From: Gordionus sp. m RMFG-2023
Taxonomy: Eukaryota > Nematomorpha > Gordioida > Chordodea > Parachordodidae
DNA: 64,000 bases
Direction of reading: 5' to 3'
Assembly: GCF_954871325.1 (NCBI RefSeq)
Contig: NC_088777.1
Coordinates: 24,467,366 to 24,531,365 of the forward strand
Under the pieces are notes generated by a model that was not told where the DNA came from, made no database searches, and saw only the letters and a list, made by a program, of their open reading frames with translations. Below are positions 12,201 to 23,990 of the stretch, piece after piece. How positions within the stretch are numbered: the first letter of the stretch is position 1; the number at the start of each line of letters is the position of its first letter. Position numbers and translations under genes: made by a program.

Positions 12201-12623
12201 AGGAGTAATTGAGGTTATTGATTTATGTATAAAATAGGTATATGTATATTTTTTTAAGTTTATTTATTTTATTATTTATTTTATTTTATTATTTATGTAT
12301 TTTTTATATATTTATTTATTTAATTTTTTTTTTAGATTAAGGTGGCTTGGTTTAGCCATTCATTTAATTGTTTTTTGTCTTGAGAAATATTAATAAGAAA
12401 AAGGCTGTTGACATCATTCTTTAATAAAATGTATATGGCTTGACTGGTATCGGTTCTAAATCGCTAAACGAAAAATCGCTAAAAAATGAGATGTTCCCAA
12501 TTTTGTTACCAGTGAAAATCCCAAAGATGGCTACTAGTGTTTTATTTAAAAAATGAAGATTCAAACCGTAGCAGAAAGCATAAATAATTTACTTTAGCTT
12601 AGGAAATTAGATATTAAAGTATA
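12104..12623. other. Unassigned AT-rich flank
   Basis: Follows the third copy of the 90-bp unit. It contains TTTATTTATT low-complexity sequence and a segment around GGTATCGGTTCTAAATCGCT that weakly resembles the distal LINE coding end at 44640-44690. I do not annotate a gene here. It may be upstream sequence of the MULE that resumes after the next insertion. Confidence 0.4.
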
Positions 12624-13483
12624 TATAATTTCAGAGTTGGGCAGGTCCTCCAGAAAAAGAATCTAGATACAGATATAGATTCTTTATAAAAAAAATGAAT
12701 CTTAGATACAGATACTAGTATCTTTTTCAAATATCAAAAAGATACAAGATAAATGATACTTGTATCTTTTACTAAATTAGAGTATCTTAAATACAAGATG
12801 CTTTTAAATTATAAATACCATTTAAATTAGAATAGTTTATAAAATACAGTTTTTATTATTTATTTGTGAAGAACATAGCATACACATATAAGAATTATTT
12901 GCAATGATTAATAAAATATTTATTAATAAATTAATTATAATAACCAGGAATTTTAATATTAGTTTTTGCCCATTCATAGCTTAAACAGGGAAGGAAGAGT
13001 AGTATATTTAATGGGAGTTGAAAATTTGCAAATAAGAAAAAAAATAAAATCAAATGATTTATTAGAATGTGCAGGTTATTTTCTGTGTTGTTTTAAATAT
13101 AGCTTATATTCGGAGTATATGGCTAAATGGCATCTCTAAAAAAATATATTTGTTTTATTTTATTCATAATATTTAATAAGTATTTATCATTACTTATTTG
13201 TGATTTTTATGTATTATTTAAATTAGTTTATTTTCTAATATGACTTATTAATTCTTGCGTTTGTAATATCATTTATATAAATATCATTTAAATCTCTTTT
13301 CAAATTTTTTTTATATATTTCTTGCAAAATCCTTAATTATATATAAAAAATATCATAATAATGTACAACTTTATATTATAATTATTATTAAAAAAATATA
13401 CATAAAAATGGATTTCGATTTTATTTATAAAAATAAATGATTTTATATATAATTTTTTTTTAAATTTTATAACATTTTATTTT

Positions 13484-14394
13484 TGTTAAAGAAGCCATTT
13501 TATATCGGATCAAATTTTATAATATTGGCGGATAATCGATATTTTAAAATGAGTGAAACCGGCCCTATCCGATCTGATAAAAAAATCGGCACATCCCTAA
13601 TATATTTTATATATAATTATTTTAGCAAGTTCTTATTAGAGAAAATATTTAAGCTACAATTGATATATAAAAATATTAGATAATTTTAAAAGGCTCTTAA
13701 TAAAATTATTATAATAAGGTAGAATTTAACTTTATTAGTTACTTTCATTTATTTATGATATAAGTAAAATTACATTACAGTATTTATTTACAAAATTTAA
13801 TCAATTTAAAATGCATTAAAGAAAATTATTATGTTTAATAATTAATTAATAAATATTCTGCCATATTGTTATTTTTTTACGCATTCTGTTTATAAAGGTG
13901 TGCGAGATTCTCTTCAGAATCTGTTTTTAGTGAAGCTGGTGATATTGACAGTTATTATCGCCGCAAGCTTGATAAATTGGAAATATTGGTATTTCTAAAA
14001 AGAAATCTTCGTTATATTAATGTTAAATATTATTTTAAATATTTATTTCAAATTTCATAATATAATTGTTTATTACTTATTGTGTATATAGATTAATGTT
14101 ATTATTTATTATATAAAAGTGATTTAATAATAAAAATATTTTATATACTTTTAGAATTGCAATTGAATTGAATATAAACTATTACTCATCATTATAATAT
14201 ATTTAAATGACATAAATTATGGTATAGTTAAATTATAGATGTTATACTAATAAAAAGTATATTAAAAATTAAAACCATTGGTATCTTTACAGAATACAAA
14301 ATTAGATATGATATCCGATCGGTAATCGGCCGATATCAATTTAATATCGGGAATATCGGATCGGCCTCCAAAAAATGGTATCGACACACCCCTA
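13484..14394 (+). mobile_element. hAT element (TAGGGGTGTG family), broken by a local inversion
   Basis: The right end reads TATCGACACACCCCTA at 14379-14394. The matching left end lies reversed at 13484-13599 (ending ATCGGCACATCCCTA), so both ends point the same way. The piece between, about 13600-13860, is the host hAT's own intron (compare 39190-39360) in the wrong orientation for this copy. One inversion of the left end together with the adjoining host segment explains all of this. Subterminal CCGATATCGG-like motifs are present at both ends. Confidence 0.62.
13890..14060 (+). pseudogene. hAT dimerisation domain remnant
   Basis: The plus frame reads SSESVFSEAGDI, then RRKLDKLEILVFLKRNLRYI, the C-terminal hAT dimerisation region (family pattern SERxFSxAGxI ... 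LxPExxExLxFLxxN). It is the only coding remnant seen of the TAGGGGTGTG hAT. The DDE part is missing. Confidence 0.7.
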
Positions 14395-14558
14395 AAAAAT
14401 ATATATCCAAAATGATTTTAATTTGTAATCAACCATCTTCTATAAAAATTTTTAATAACAATTATCTAAGAGGGACTTAAGTATAGGTATTATTATGTTT
14501 ATAATTATAAAATAAAAATATAATATACTTTAATATGTTTAACAAAGTTTGTAAAGGA

Positions 14559-16583
14559 CAGTGGCGTAGGCATGGGGGGTGTTTTGGGGGTTCAAACCCA
14601 CCCCCCATAAAAAATTAAAAAAAATTTTTTTTTTAATTTAATTTTTTTTTATTTTTAAAAAAAATATTATAAAATAAATTATATAATTTACAGAGGATTA
14701 AAAAATATATATTAAAATGGATACTATAAAAAAATATATATATTTAAAAAAAAGGTAGGTATATATCATCCAAGAGAAGAATGAATGCTTAAAAAATTAG
14801 ACCGGCAAATTTCCAGGGAAATCTGCTGGCGAAGGTAAAATCCTTCATTGGGATCTCCTGAGATCTGTCTCATTTTTTTCCCTATGATTTTGATGAAAAA
14901 AAAAAATTTTTTTTAATTTTTTTTTTAAATATTTTAATTTAAAAAATTCTTAATAAACGCTTGATTTTTATGTTTTAAATTTATTATAAATAATAATAGA
15001 TATACACATTTGATTATTTTTATATTTATTAAATAAATTTTATATTATTTTGCATTTCATAAAAGTTGTTTAGTTTGTCATATTCCATTTTATAAAAATA
15101 TATATTTCTCATTTTCAATATGAATTTCACACCACCCAAAAAAAGGGAGTTATTTATTCAAACGTATCATGATATTGACTCAGAAAATCAAAAAAAAAAC
15201 TAAAAAGATTTTGTCCAACCAGATTCATCGAAAGACAGGTGAAATTCTTTATTGAACTATATGATGTTGTCTTTGCAGCACTAGAATTTTATATATCACA
15301 AGGAAAAAGATTCAGCAGATTATGAAAATCTTTTGCAGGCTATTATTAAGCCACAGTTTTTAATTTCAATTGAATGTGTTTATTTTTTATTTAATTATAC
15401 ATATGATTTTAGAAAAAGGCTACAAAAAATTGATTTGGATTTAAGGGAGATTATGAATAGAACAAAGGATATTGTTGAAATATTAACAAATATCAGAGAG
15501 AATGTGGATAAAAAATTCATGAAATATATGAAAAAGTAAAGGAGATTGCTAATATGCTTGGATATGAAATTTTTAAACCTAGAGTAGTCTCTAGACAATC
15601 CAATCGATCAAATATTGATGCATCTACGATTGAGGATTTTTATAAAATAAACATTTTTATTCCCCTATTGATACATTTTTATTTCAATTAAAAGAAAGAT
15701 TTATTAGTCATAATTATATTTTAAAAAGCTTTTATTTTCTTTTGCCGGTTGAGTCTAAACTGTTGATTACACTTGAAACACGAGAGGATATTAAAAAAAT
15801 CTCAGAGTTTTATGTTGATGATTTAGTAAGTTCATATGATAAGTTACTTTGTGATGTCGAATTTTGGTATAAAAATCTTGACAGAATAGGGTATTCTTTG
15901 AGACCAAAAAATGCTCTGCAGGCCCTTTCCATGTGTAATTGCATTTTAGATTCTATGCCTGATATCAAAAGATTATTAATTATTTTAGCTACCTTGGCAA
16001 TTGCACTAATGAAAGGTCTTTTTCAACTTTAAAAAGGTTAAAAACCTATTTAAGAAACACAACCGGTGAAAAACGTTTAAATGGATTAGCCCTATTGAAT
16101 ATTTATAAGGAGATTATTTTAGATAAAAATTTGATTCTAGATGAATTAGCAAAATCTCAGAGAAAAGCAGATCTCTCTTTAAATTCAAATCAAAAAATAG
16201 CAATAAAATTTTATTAGTTTTAATATATAATCAATTTTGTAAAAAAAGTATTATTTAAAAGATAATATCATCATATTTTTTTAAATACCATTATTTGCAT
16301 AATACATTATAATTTTTAATATTAAAATCTGTATTATATAAAATATCAACATTTTGAAAATATTTTAATTAATAAAAATATATACATGATTAAATAAAGG
16401 AATGTAAAATATATAATAAAATACCCTAAAATTTTGTTAAATAAAAATATAAAACAATTTTAACAAATCCAAAAATATAAGCAATTAAGTGTTCAAAAAA
16501 AATGGGAGGTTTGGAGGGCGAAGCCCCCCCAAAAAAATTTAAACCCCCCCCCCCCCCATGATAAAATCCTGGCTACGCCACTG
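14559..16583 (+). mobile_element. hAT element (CAGTGGCGTAG family), TTF/ZMYM type
   Basis: Ends CAGTGGCGTAGGCATGG and, inward from the right, CAGTGGCGTAGCCAGG. An exact 8-bp TSD GTAAAGGA is at 14551-14558 and 16584-16591. Length is 2025 bp. It is inserted in the older hAT 12632-17175. It keeps the start and the C-terminal end of a transposase but lacks the middle. Confidence 0.88.
15120..16216 (+). pseudogene. Internally deleted hAT transposase (TTF/ZMYM-like)
   Basis: A start MNFTPPKKRELFIQTY is at 15120, an uninterrupted middle at 15333-15539, and a C-terminal third at 15742-16216. The C-terminal part carries the hAT signature NCTNERSFSTLKRLKTYLRN followed by GEKRLNGLALLNIYKEI, typical of the family also seen in the '52 kDa repressor' host proteins. 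A frameshift near 15995 separates the 15742-16032 frame from that signature. Zinc-finger and first Asp regions are absent. The full family protein is about 600-800 residues, so over half is gone. Confidence 0.75.
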
Positions 16584-16599
16584 GTAAAGGAGTTTGTTG

Positions 16600-16760
16600 A
16601 ACCTTTAATAACTTTTTTTACTTGTGCAATTTTGACATTCAGCTAGTACCTTGTTCTTTTTCACATGAATTACTTTATAAAATTTTCCATCTAGAATTTT
16701 AAAATTCGGATTTGATTCAGGAGAGCCCATCTCCATAATTTCATCTTCACTACTATGATT
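16600..16760 (-). pseudogene. BED zinc finger exon of the deleted hAT copy
   Basis: The minus-strand translation gives SPESNPNFKILDGKFYK and a following CxxC pair (AECQNC), parallel to SPESNLNLKILDKKFYK and AECQTC in the copy at 38831. It would bind the element ends. Without the catalytic body it is not a functional transposase gene. Confidence 0.7.
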
Positions 16761-17219
16761 GTTAAACCTTTTACAAATTAAAAAATATTATATATAAAAT
16801 ATATCCTTCTCTTATTTAGTTTTGGTGTTGTTATTTTTAATCTATCTATCTTTGTGACCTATAACATTTCCAACTAATTTTGGTTAGCAATATATTTAAA
16901 ATATAGCGGGAAAAAATAAAGAAAATAATACAAGATTTCACGAAGAAAATAAAGTTACATTGTGTGATATGTAAATGTTTTAAACAAGAATATTAAAAAG
17001 AATCTGTATCTGTATCTTTTTAAAGAAAATGAAAAAGATCAAGATTCTTTTCAAAATAAAGGATCTTAGATACAGATACTAGTATCTTATTAAAAATGTC
17101 AATATGATACTGAGTACAAGATACAAAAGGATCTTGTATCTTAGATACAAGTATTCGCGGTACTGTCCAACTCTGTATAATTTATAGATATGAAAATTTT
17201 ATTTACATTTAAATTTTTT

Positions 17220-18735
17220 TTTAGAAAACAATAAAAAATAAAGACTACATAGAATATTTGGGATATCAGTATTTACAGCACAAATCTGGTAAAAGTGCCA
17301 CTATTGTCGCAAAAGATGTGGTGGGAGAGCAAAACTCACCATTAATTGTGACTTTAGTATAACTAAATGTCATTTAGACACTTATTCAAAGTAAAACTTA
17401 ATTGTAATTAAATATTATTATATTTTAGATGTTTCACCTTTATCATCAAACATTATCTTAGAACAACTGAGTTCAAATTTTCAAGGTAAGAATATTTTAT
17501 CACATAATTATAAAACAATAAACTCAAAATCATATAGATGTATCTCAAATATCTTCTCAATCTCATGGAGAATCCTTGACCCTCTCAAATCCAAGTTAAA
17601 AATCATAAATAATATTATTTAACTATAAATTAAATAGATGTATCTCAAATATCTTCTCAATCTCATGGAGAATCCTTGACCCTCTCAAATCCAAGTTAAA
17701 AATTATAAATAATCTTAAATAAATATTGTAATTTTAGGTACAACATATTATATAACCATTATCTAAACACAAATTTTAAAATAGGTTATACTCAAAGTCA
17801 TTCAGCTTACACATCCCCTCTTTGCTCATATATCTTCCCATATATTCCTGATTTTCAAAGTAACATTTTTATAACAAATCAATTTAATATATAAAATATA
17901 GATGCTCCCAACATATCAAATGATTTCTATACATCTCCTCTTAATTCACAAATAGAAAGTAATAATTCTTAATGAAAATATCTATATCACATTATATTTA
18001 TAGGTAATTATTATTTAGAAAATATGGATAATCATGGGTTTGCAGAATCTCTAATAGATTTTAATGAAAATATACATATTTTTGGTAAATATCTATATAA
18101 ACATCTAAAAATTTTCTTATATTTTAGAGGAACCGACGTTTATCGATAACCAAAAGGGCAAAGCATTGCTCTTTTTCCAAAATTTTCTTTACCGTTATAA
18201 TGGCACATACAGGAATACAATTTACTAACATTGTTTAAGAGCTGATTGTAAAGTAACATGTAAATATATTCAGGGATACACAGTATCCAAAATGTATGAA
18301 CATCAAAATCATGCTATACTTTTTCGCAAATTAAAAACTTTGTAAACAGTAAAAGCAACGGTACAACAAAATCCTTTAGATACAAGGATGAATATCTATC
18401 TAAAGGCATTAAACCAACAATGCTCTGAAGATCCAGATATAATCAATTATCCAGGAGCCTTACCACCTTTTATTTCCGTTAAAAATACGATTAACCGTGT
18501 TTTAAAACAAACCAGGCCAAATATTCCCATTAGCAATGACACAATTGCATTGACCACTGAATTGATAACAACATTCAGTGGTGATAGCTTCTTAATAAAA
18601 AAACAATAATAACAAACTTATTGTATTTGGGTCTGTCATGTTAGTCAGTTTATCATCCTATACAAAATTCATTTATATGGATGGGACTTTTTACACATGT
18701 TTACGTTTTTTTAGCCAATTATATACTATACATAT
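17220..18735 (+). pseudogene. MULE transposase, 5' half: FLYWCH fingers, microexons, first catalytic Asp
   Basis: A first FLYWCH-like finger is at about 17224-17390 (GYQYLQHKSGKSAT, then after a one-base slip YCRKRCGGRAKLTI). A row of short exons follows between AG and GT signals at about 17430-18105. A second FLYWCH finger at about 18128-18325 has FLYRYNGTYRN, HCLRADCKVTC and YEHQNHA, with the expected Trp codon replaced by a stop. Next comes the MULE N-terminal segment 18350-18609 (PGALPPFISVKNTINRVL), a stop region, then FIYMDGTFYTCLRFFSQLYT ending at 18735. MDGTF holds the first catalytic Asp. FLYWCH fingers are a known DNA-binding partner of arthropod MULE transposases. Stops and at least one frameshift show it is dead. 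Confidence 0.8.
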
Positions 18736-18839
18736 CAATGACATATAATATACCCAGACTGACGATTCATTCATTAAAATGCATTTTTAAGCGTCGTTAA
18801 AAGCAAATCAGCTGGACCCGCCATTTTGGTAACAGAAAT

Positions 18840-19868
18840 CATTATTAAAATTTTAAACGAGAGCTTAATTTATTACTATATCTGAAATTTTTCCTATGAT
18901 ACTTGACAAAGAATTTAAATCCACATCCATCTGCATTAATGGTACCATCAAGGATCCTATCCCACAAATATTCCAAGGCTATTCTTCCAAGAAGATATAT
19001 ATATTTAGCAGACCAAATTCAAATAATTTAAAATTATATGACTAAATTATTAAAATTTATATTTTAAACATTTTTTTATACATAGAATATAAAGTATCTA
19101 ATAAAGTTCCCTTACTTATCATTTGTTTTTCTTAAGACACAATATAATTGTTTTTAGTTTCTATTCTATTCTTAAAATATCTAATAAGGTAGATATATTT
19201 AAATCATTGCTTAAATTTATGTTTATCTTAATATGAGACTTTACTTGCCCTTTTAATATTTCGAATCATACAAGGTGATAAACTGAATCATCAGGATTTT
19301 TATTATAAATATTCATATTGTTTGGCTTAAACATCTAAACATAAGTTAATTTTTAAAGAATTCTAGCTAAAATTTACATTATGATATTAATAAAAAGGTA
19401 AAATATAACTTAGAAATCCAGAATATTAGGCATCCTCTCCAATATTTTTCTTAAATAATAAATGTAAAGTTCTCTCAATTTTAAAGTTGTGATCCTGAAT
19501 CTTAAAAATAGAGGTATTTCTTTTTTTTAAATATAAAGTAAATGTTTAATCTTCAGATTCTCAATAATATATATATTATAAAAAATATGTTATATTATTA
19601 AAAAAATACAATATGAATTTAATATTTTAATCAGTTGTGCTAATTGGATCATATTGATTTAATAGATATATCTTAGGATAAATTATGTATTGCAAATAAA
19701 AAATTATTTTTCCTTATATTATATTATCCAGTTTATTTTATCAATAAAAAAAATATAGATTAAATAAATTAAAACATTTCTAAGACTTCAGATAAATTTA
19801 GCTTAATCTTACCTTTTTATTTTTTGAAGAATTTCATAACTTAATATTATGAGATTATTAATCTTATG
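18840..19868. other. 3' side of the P element, no gene recognised
   Basis: AT-rich with scattered minus-strand open stretches (for example 19070-19330) that I could not assign to a family. It lies between the left P terminus and the foldback insertion. Confidence 0.5.
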
Positions 19869-19876
19869 ATGAAAAT

Positions 19877-22800
19877 GGGAATGACTAAAATACGCGTCCC
19901 TATGCGTCCCCGGTCAAAACGACTTATTTTTATTAATATTAATAAGAAATCTTATTAAGCTTTATAAGATGAGTTAGAAAATGTTTTTTTTAATTTAAAA
20001 AAAATACGGTAACTATATAAAATTTACAAAAATTTATTTTTTTAAAAAATAAACTACGCGTCCCCGGTCAAAATACAGTTTTTTTTAAAAAATCAAAACG
20101 GATTCATATTTAGCTTATTAAAAGAATACAGAATATGTAAATATTATATTTTAAACTATTTTATAACTTAGTGATTTTTTCAAAAACACTACGCGTCCCC
20201 GGTCAAAAAACCTTTTTTTTAAAAAAATAAAAGCAGATTCATGTTTAGCTTTTTAAGGAGATTCAGAAAATGGTATTAATAAAAAAAAATTTAAAAAAAA
20301 AATTTTTTTTTGGCTAAACTACGCGTCCCCGGTCAAAATACAGTTTTTTTTTAAAAATCAAAACAGATTCATATTTAGCTCATTAAAAGAATACAGAATA
20401 TGTAAATATTATATTTTAAACTATTTTATAACTTAGTGATTTTTTTCAAAAAACACTTTTTTTTTCAAAAACACTACGCGTCCCCGGTCAAAAAACCGTT
20501 TTTTTTAAAAAATAAAAGCAGATTCATGTTTAGCTTTTTAAGAAGATTCAGAAAATGGTATTAATAAAAAAAAATTAAAAAAAAATTTTTTTTGGCTAAA
20601 CTACGCGTCCCCGGTCAAAATACAGTTTTTTTTTAAAAATCAAAACAGATTCATATTTAGCTCATTAAAAGAATACAGAATATGTAAATATTATATTTTA
20701 AACTATTTAATAACTTAGTGATTTTTTGAAAAAACACTTTTTTTCTAAAACACTACGCGTCCCCGGTCAAAAAACTGTTTTTTTTTTAAATAAAAGCAGA
20801 TTCATGTTTAGCTTTTTAAGGAGATTCAGAAAATGGTATTAATAAAAAAAAAATTTTTTTTGGCTAAACTACGCGTCCCCGGTCAAAATACAGTTTTTTT
20901 TTTAAAAATCAAAACAGATTCATATTTAGCTCATTAAAAGAATACAGAATATGTAAATATTATATTTTAAACTATTTTATAACTTAGTGATTTTTTCAAA
21001 AAACACTTTTTTTTTCAAAAACACTACGCGTCCCCGATCAAAAAACCGTTTTTTTTAAAAAATAAAAGCAGATTCATGTTTAGCTTTTTAAGGAGATTCA
21101 GAAAATGGTATTAATAAAAAAAAAAATTTTTTTTGGCTAAACTACGCGTCCCCGGTCAAAATACAGTTTTTTTTAAAAAATCAAAACAGATTCATATTTA
21201 GCTCATTAAAAGAATACAGAATATGTAAATATTATATTTTAAACTATTTAATAACTTAGTGATTTTTTGAAAAAACACTTTTTTTCGAAAACACTACGCG
21301 TCCCCGCCAAAAAACTGTTTTTTTTTAAAATAAAAGCAGATTCATGTTTAGATTTTTAAGGAGATTCAAAAAATGATATTAATAAAAAAAATTTAAAAAA
21401 AAAATTTTTTCGAATTCGAAAAAATTTTTTTTTGGCTACCCTACGCGTCCTCGGTCAAAATACAGTTTTTTTAAAAAAATCAAAACGGATTCATATTTAG
21501 CTCATTAAAAGAATACAGAATATGTAAATATTATATTTTAAACTATTTAATAACTTAGTGATTTTTTGAAAAAACACTTTTTTTCGAAAACACTACGCGT
21601 CCCCGGTCAAAAAACTGTTTTTTTTTAAAAATAAAAGCAGATTCATGTTTAGCTTTTTAAGGAGATTCAGAAAATGGTATTAATAAAAAAAATTTAAAAA
21701 AAAAATTTTTCGAAAAAATTTTTTTTGGCTAAACTACGCATCCCTACGCGTCCCCGGTCAAAATACAGTTTTTTTAAAAAAATCAAAACGGATTCATATT
21801 TAGCTCATTAAAAGAATACAGAATATGTAAATATTATATTTTAAACTATTTTATAACTTAGTGATTTTTTCAAAAAACACTTTTTTTTTCAAAAACACTA
21901 CGCGTCCCCGATCAAAAAACCGTTTTTTTAAAAAAATAAAAGCAGATTCATGTTTAGCTTTTTAAGAAGATTCAGAAAATGGTATTAATAAAAAAAAATT
22001 AAAAAAAATTTTTTTTGGCTAAACTACGCGTCCCCGATCAAAATACAGTTTTTTTTTAAAAATCAAAACAGATTCATATTTAGCTCATTAAAAGAATACA
22101 GAATATGTAAATATTATATTTTAAACTATTTAATAACTTAGTGATTTTTTGAAAAAATACTTTTTTTCGAAAACACTACGCGTCCCCGGTCAAAAAACTG
22201 TTTTTTTTTTAAAATAAAAGCAGATTCATGTTTAGATTTTTAAGGAGATTTAAAAAATGATATTAATAAAAAAAATTAAAAAAAAAAATTTTTTCGAATT
22301 CGAAAAAATTTTTTTTTGGCTAAACTACGCGTCCCCGGTCAAATTACAGTTTTTTTTTAAAAATCAAAACAGATTCATATTTAGCTCATTAAAAGAATAC
22401 AGAATATGTAAATATTATATTTTAAACTATTTAATAACTTAGTGATTTTTTGAAAAAACACTTTTTTTCGAAAACACTACGCGTTCCCGGTCAAAAAACT
22501 GTTTTTTTTTTAAAATAAAAGCAGATTCATGTTTAGCTTTTTAAGGAGATTCAGAAAATGGTATTAATAAAAAAAATTTTTCGAAAAAATTTTTTTGGCT
22601 AAACTACGCGTCCCCGGTCAAAATACAGTTTTTTTAAAAAAATCAAAACGGATTCATATTTAGCTCATTAAAAGAATACAGAATATGTAAATATTATATT
22701 TTAAACTATTTTATAACTTAGTGATTTTTTCAAAAAACACTTTTTTTTTCAAAAACACTATGCGTCCCCGGTCAAAAAACCGTTTTTTTTAAAAAATAAA

Positions 22801-23445
22801 AGCAGATTCATGTTTAGCTTTTTAAGAAGATTCAGAAAATGGTATTAATAAAAAAAAATTTTTTAAAAAAAAATTTTTTTTTGGCTAAACTACGCGTCCC
22901 CGGTCAAAATACAGTTTTTTTAAAAAAATCAAAACAGATTCATATTTAGCTCATTAAAAGAATACAGAATATGTAAATATTATATTTTAAACTATTTAAT
23001 AACTTAGTGATTTTTTGAAAAAACACTTTTTTTCGAAAACACTACGCGTCCCCGGTCAAAAAACTGTTTTTTTTAAAAAATAAAAGCAGATTCATGTTTA
23101 GCTTTTTAAGGAGATTCAGAAAATGGTATTAATAAAAAAAATTAAAAAAAAAATTTTTTCGAAAAAATTTTTTTTGGCTAAACTACGCATCCCTACGCGT
23201 CCTCGGTCAAAATACAGTTTTTTTAAAAAAATCAAAACGGATTCATATTTAGCTCATTAAAAGAATACAGAATATGTAAATATTATATTTTAAACTATTT
23301 TATAACTTAGTGATTTTTTCAAAAAACACTTTTTTTCGAAAACACTACGCGTCCCCGGTCAAAAAATTGTTTTTTTTTTAAATAAAAGCAGATTCATGTT
23401 TAGCTTTTTAAGGAGATTCAGAAAATGGTATTAATAAAAAAAATT
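19877..23445 (+). repeat. Left arm of the foldback element
   Basis: Tandem units opening with ACGCGTCCCCGGTCAAAA. After the terminal unit, two forms alternate. Form A (about 150 bp) has GATTCATATTTAGCTCATTA and TAACTTAGTGATTTTTT. Form B (about 125 bp) has GATTCATGTTTAGCTTTTTA and GATTCAGAAAATGG. The A+B period is about 268-282 bp (box starts at 20055, 20191, 20321, 20475, 20603, 20754, 20871). A and B share the same skeleton and so arose from one ancestral unit. Some B units hold a TTTTTCGAATTCGAAAAA palindrome. Confidence 0.93.
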
Positions 23446-23990
23446 TTTAACATTAGCGAGATAATAATAGCTCTCGATTTATTTAACATTAAGATGATAG
23501 GAAAGTTGATAGAAAAAAAAATTTTAACATTAGGAGATAGGAAAGTGAAATTAACGTTAAGAAGATATCAAAGTTGATAGAAAAAAATTAACATTACCAA
23601 GATACGAAAACGTTCATTTCTTGATTACATTTATAGATAGATAGATATATATCATATTAAATCAATGTGTTAAAAAGCTAAAAAATCAAACAAAGTTGAG
23701 TGTTCTAAATCTGATTGATGAATTAGAAAATATTATAATTATAATTTATTTTTCATTTATGTTAGTAATAAGTTTTTTAAAATAACTTTCTAATCTTACA
23801 TTAATAGTTAAAATTTATCATTTTATATGTTTTGTATATGGGAGGCTGGGGTTAGGACCCCGGGCTTGGCAAACCACTTAATCTCATTTCAAAATTAAAT
23901 ATCCTAATATAGTTTTTATTAGTTTACATCTATAGACAAAAAATCTTTTGAAATATTTAATTTATTAAAGATTTTATTTAAGAAAAAATT
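23446..23990. other. Unique spacer of the foldback element
   Basis: Non-repetitive stretch between the arms. It starts with diverged copies of a short motif around TTAACATTA and GATAGGAAAGTTGATAG and includes a GC-richer island GGGAGGCTGGGGTTAGGACC at about 23840. No open frame of note and no transposase motif. It could be a loop left after loss of a coding core, or filler. Confidence 0.7.

Larger units (their letters stand above)
12632..17175 (-). mobile_element. hAT element (CAGAGTTGG family), internally deleted copy
   Basis: Ends CAGAGTTGGGCAGG (left) and TACTGTCCAACTCTG (right), with an exact 8-bp TSD TATAATTT (12624-12631 and 17176-17183). Subterminal sequence is rich in GATACTAGTATC-type motifs. 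It is the inverted relative of 38440-44571. Read on minus, its BED exon (about 16760-16600) and the following intron match that copy, but at about 13050 the sequence jumps from the exon after the BED finger to the 3' untranslated part, so the catalytic body is deleted. Two younger elements sit inside: a hAT at 14559-16583 and another hAT (13484-14394) that has been rearranged. Confidence 0.88.

Noticed and set aside
22257-22442. Small open frame in the foldback arm
   Set aside because: Low-complexity Lys/Phe read-through of A and T runs; the unit is not open in its sister copies.
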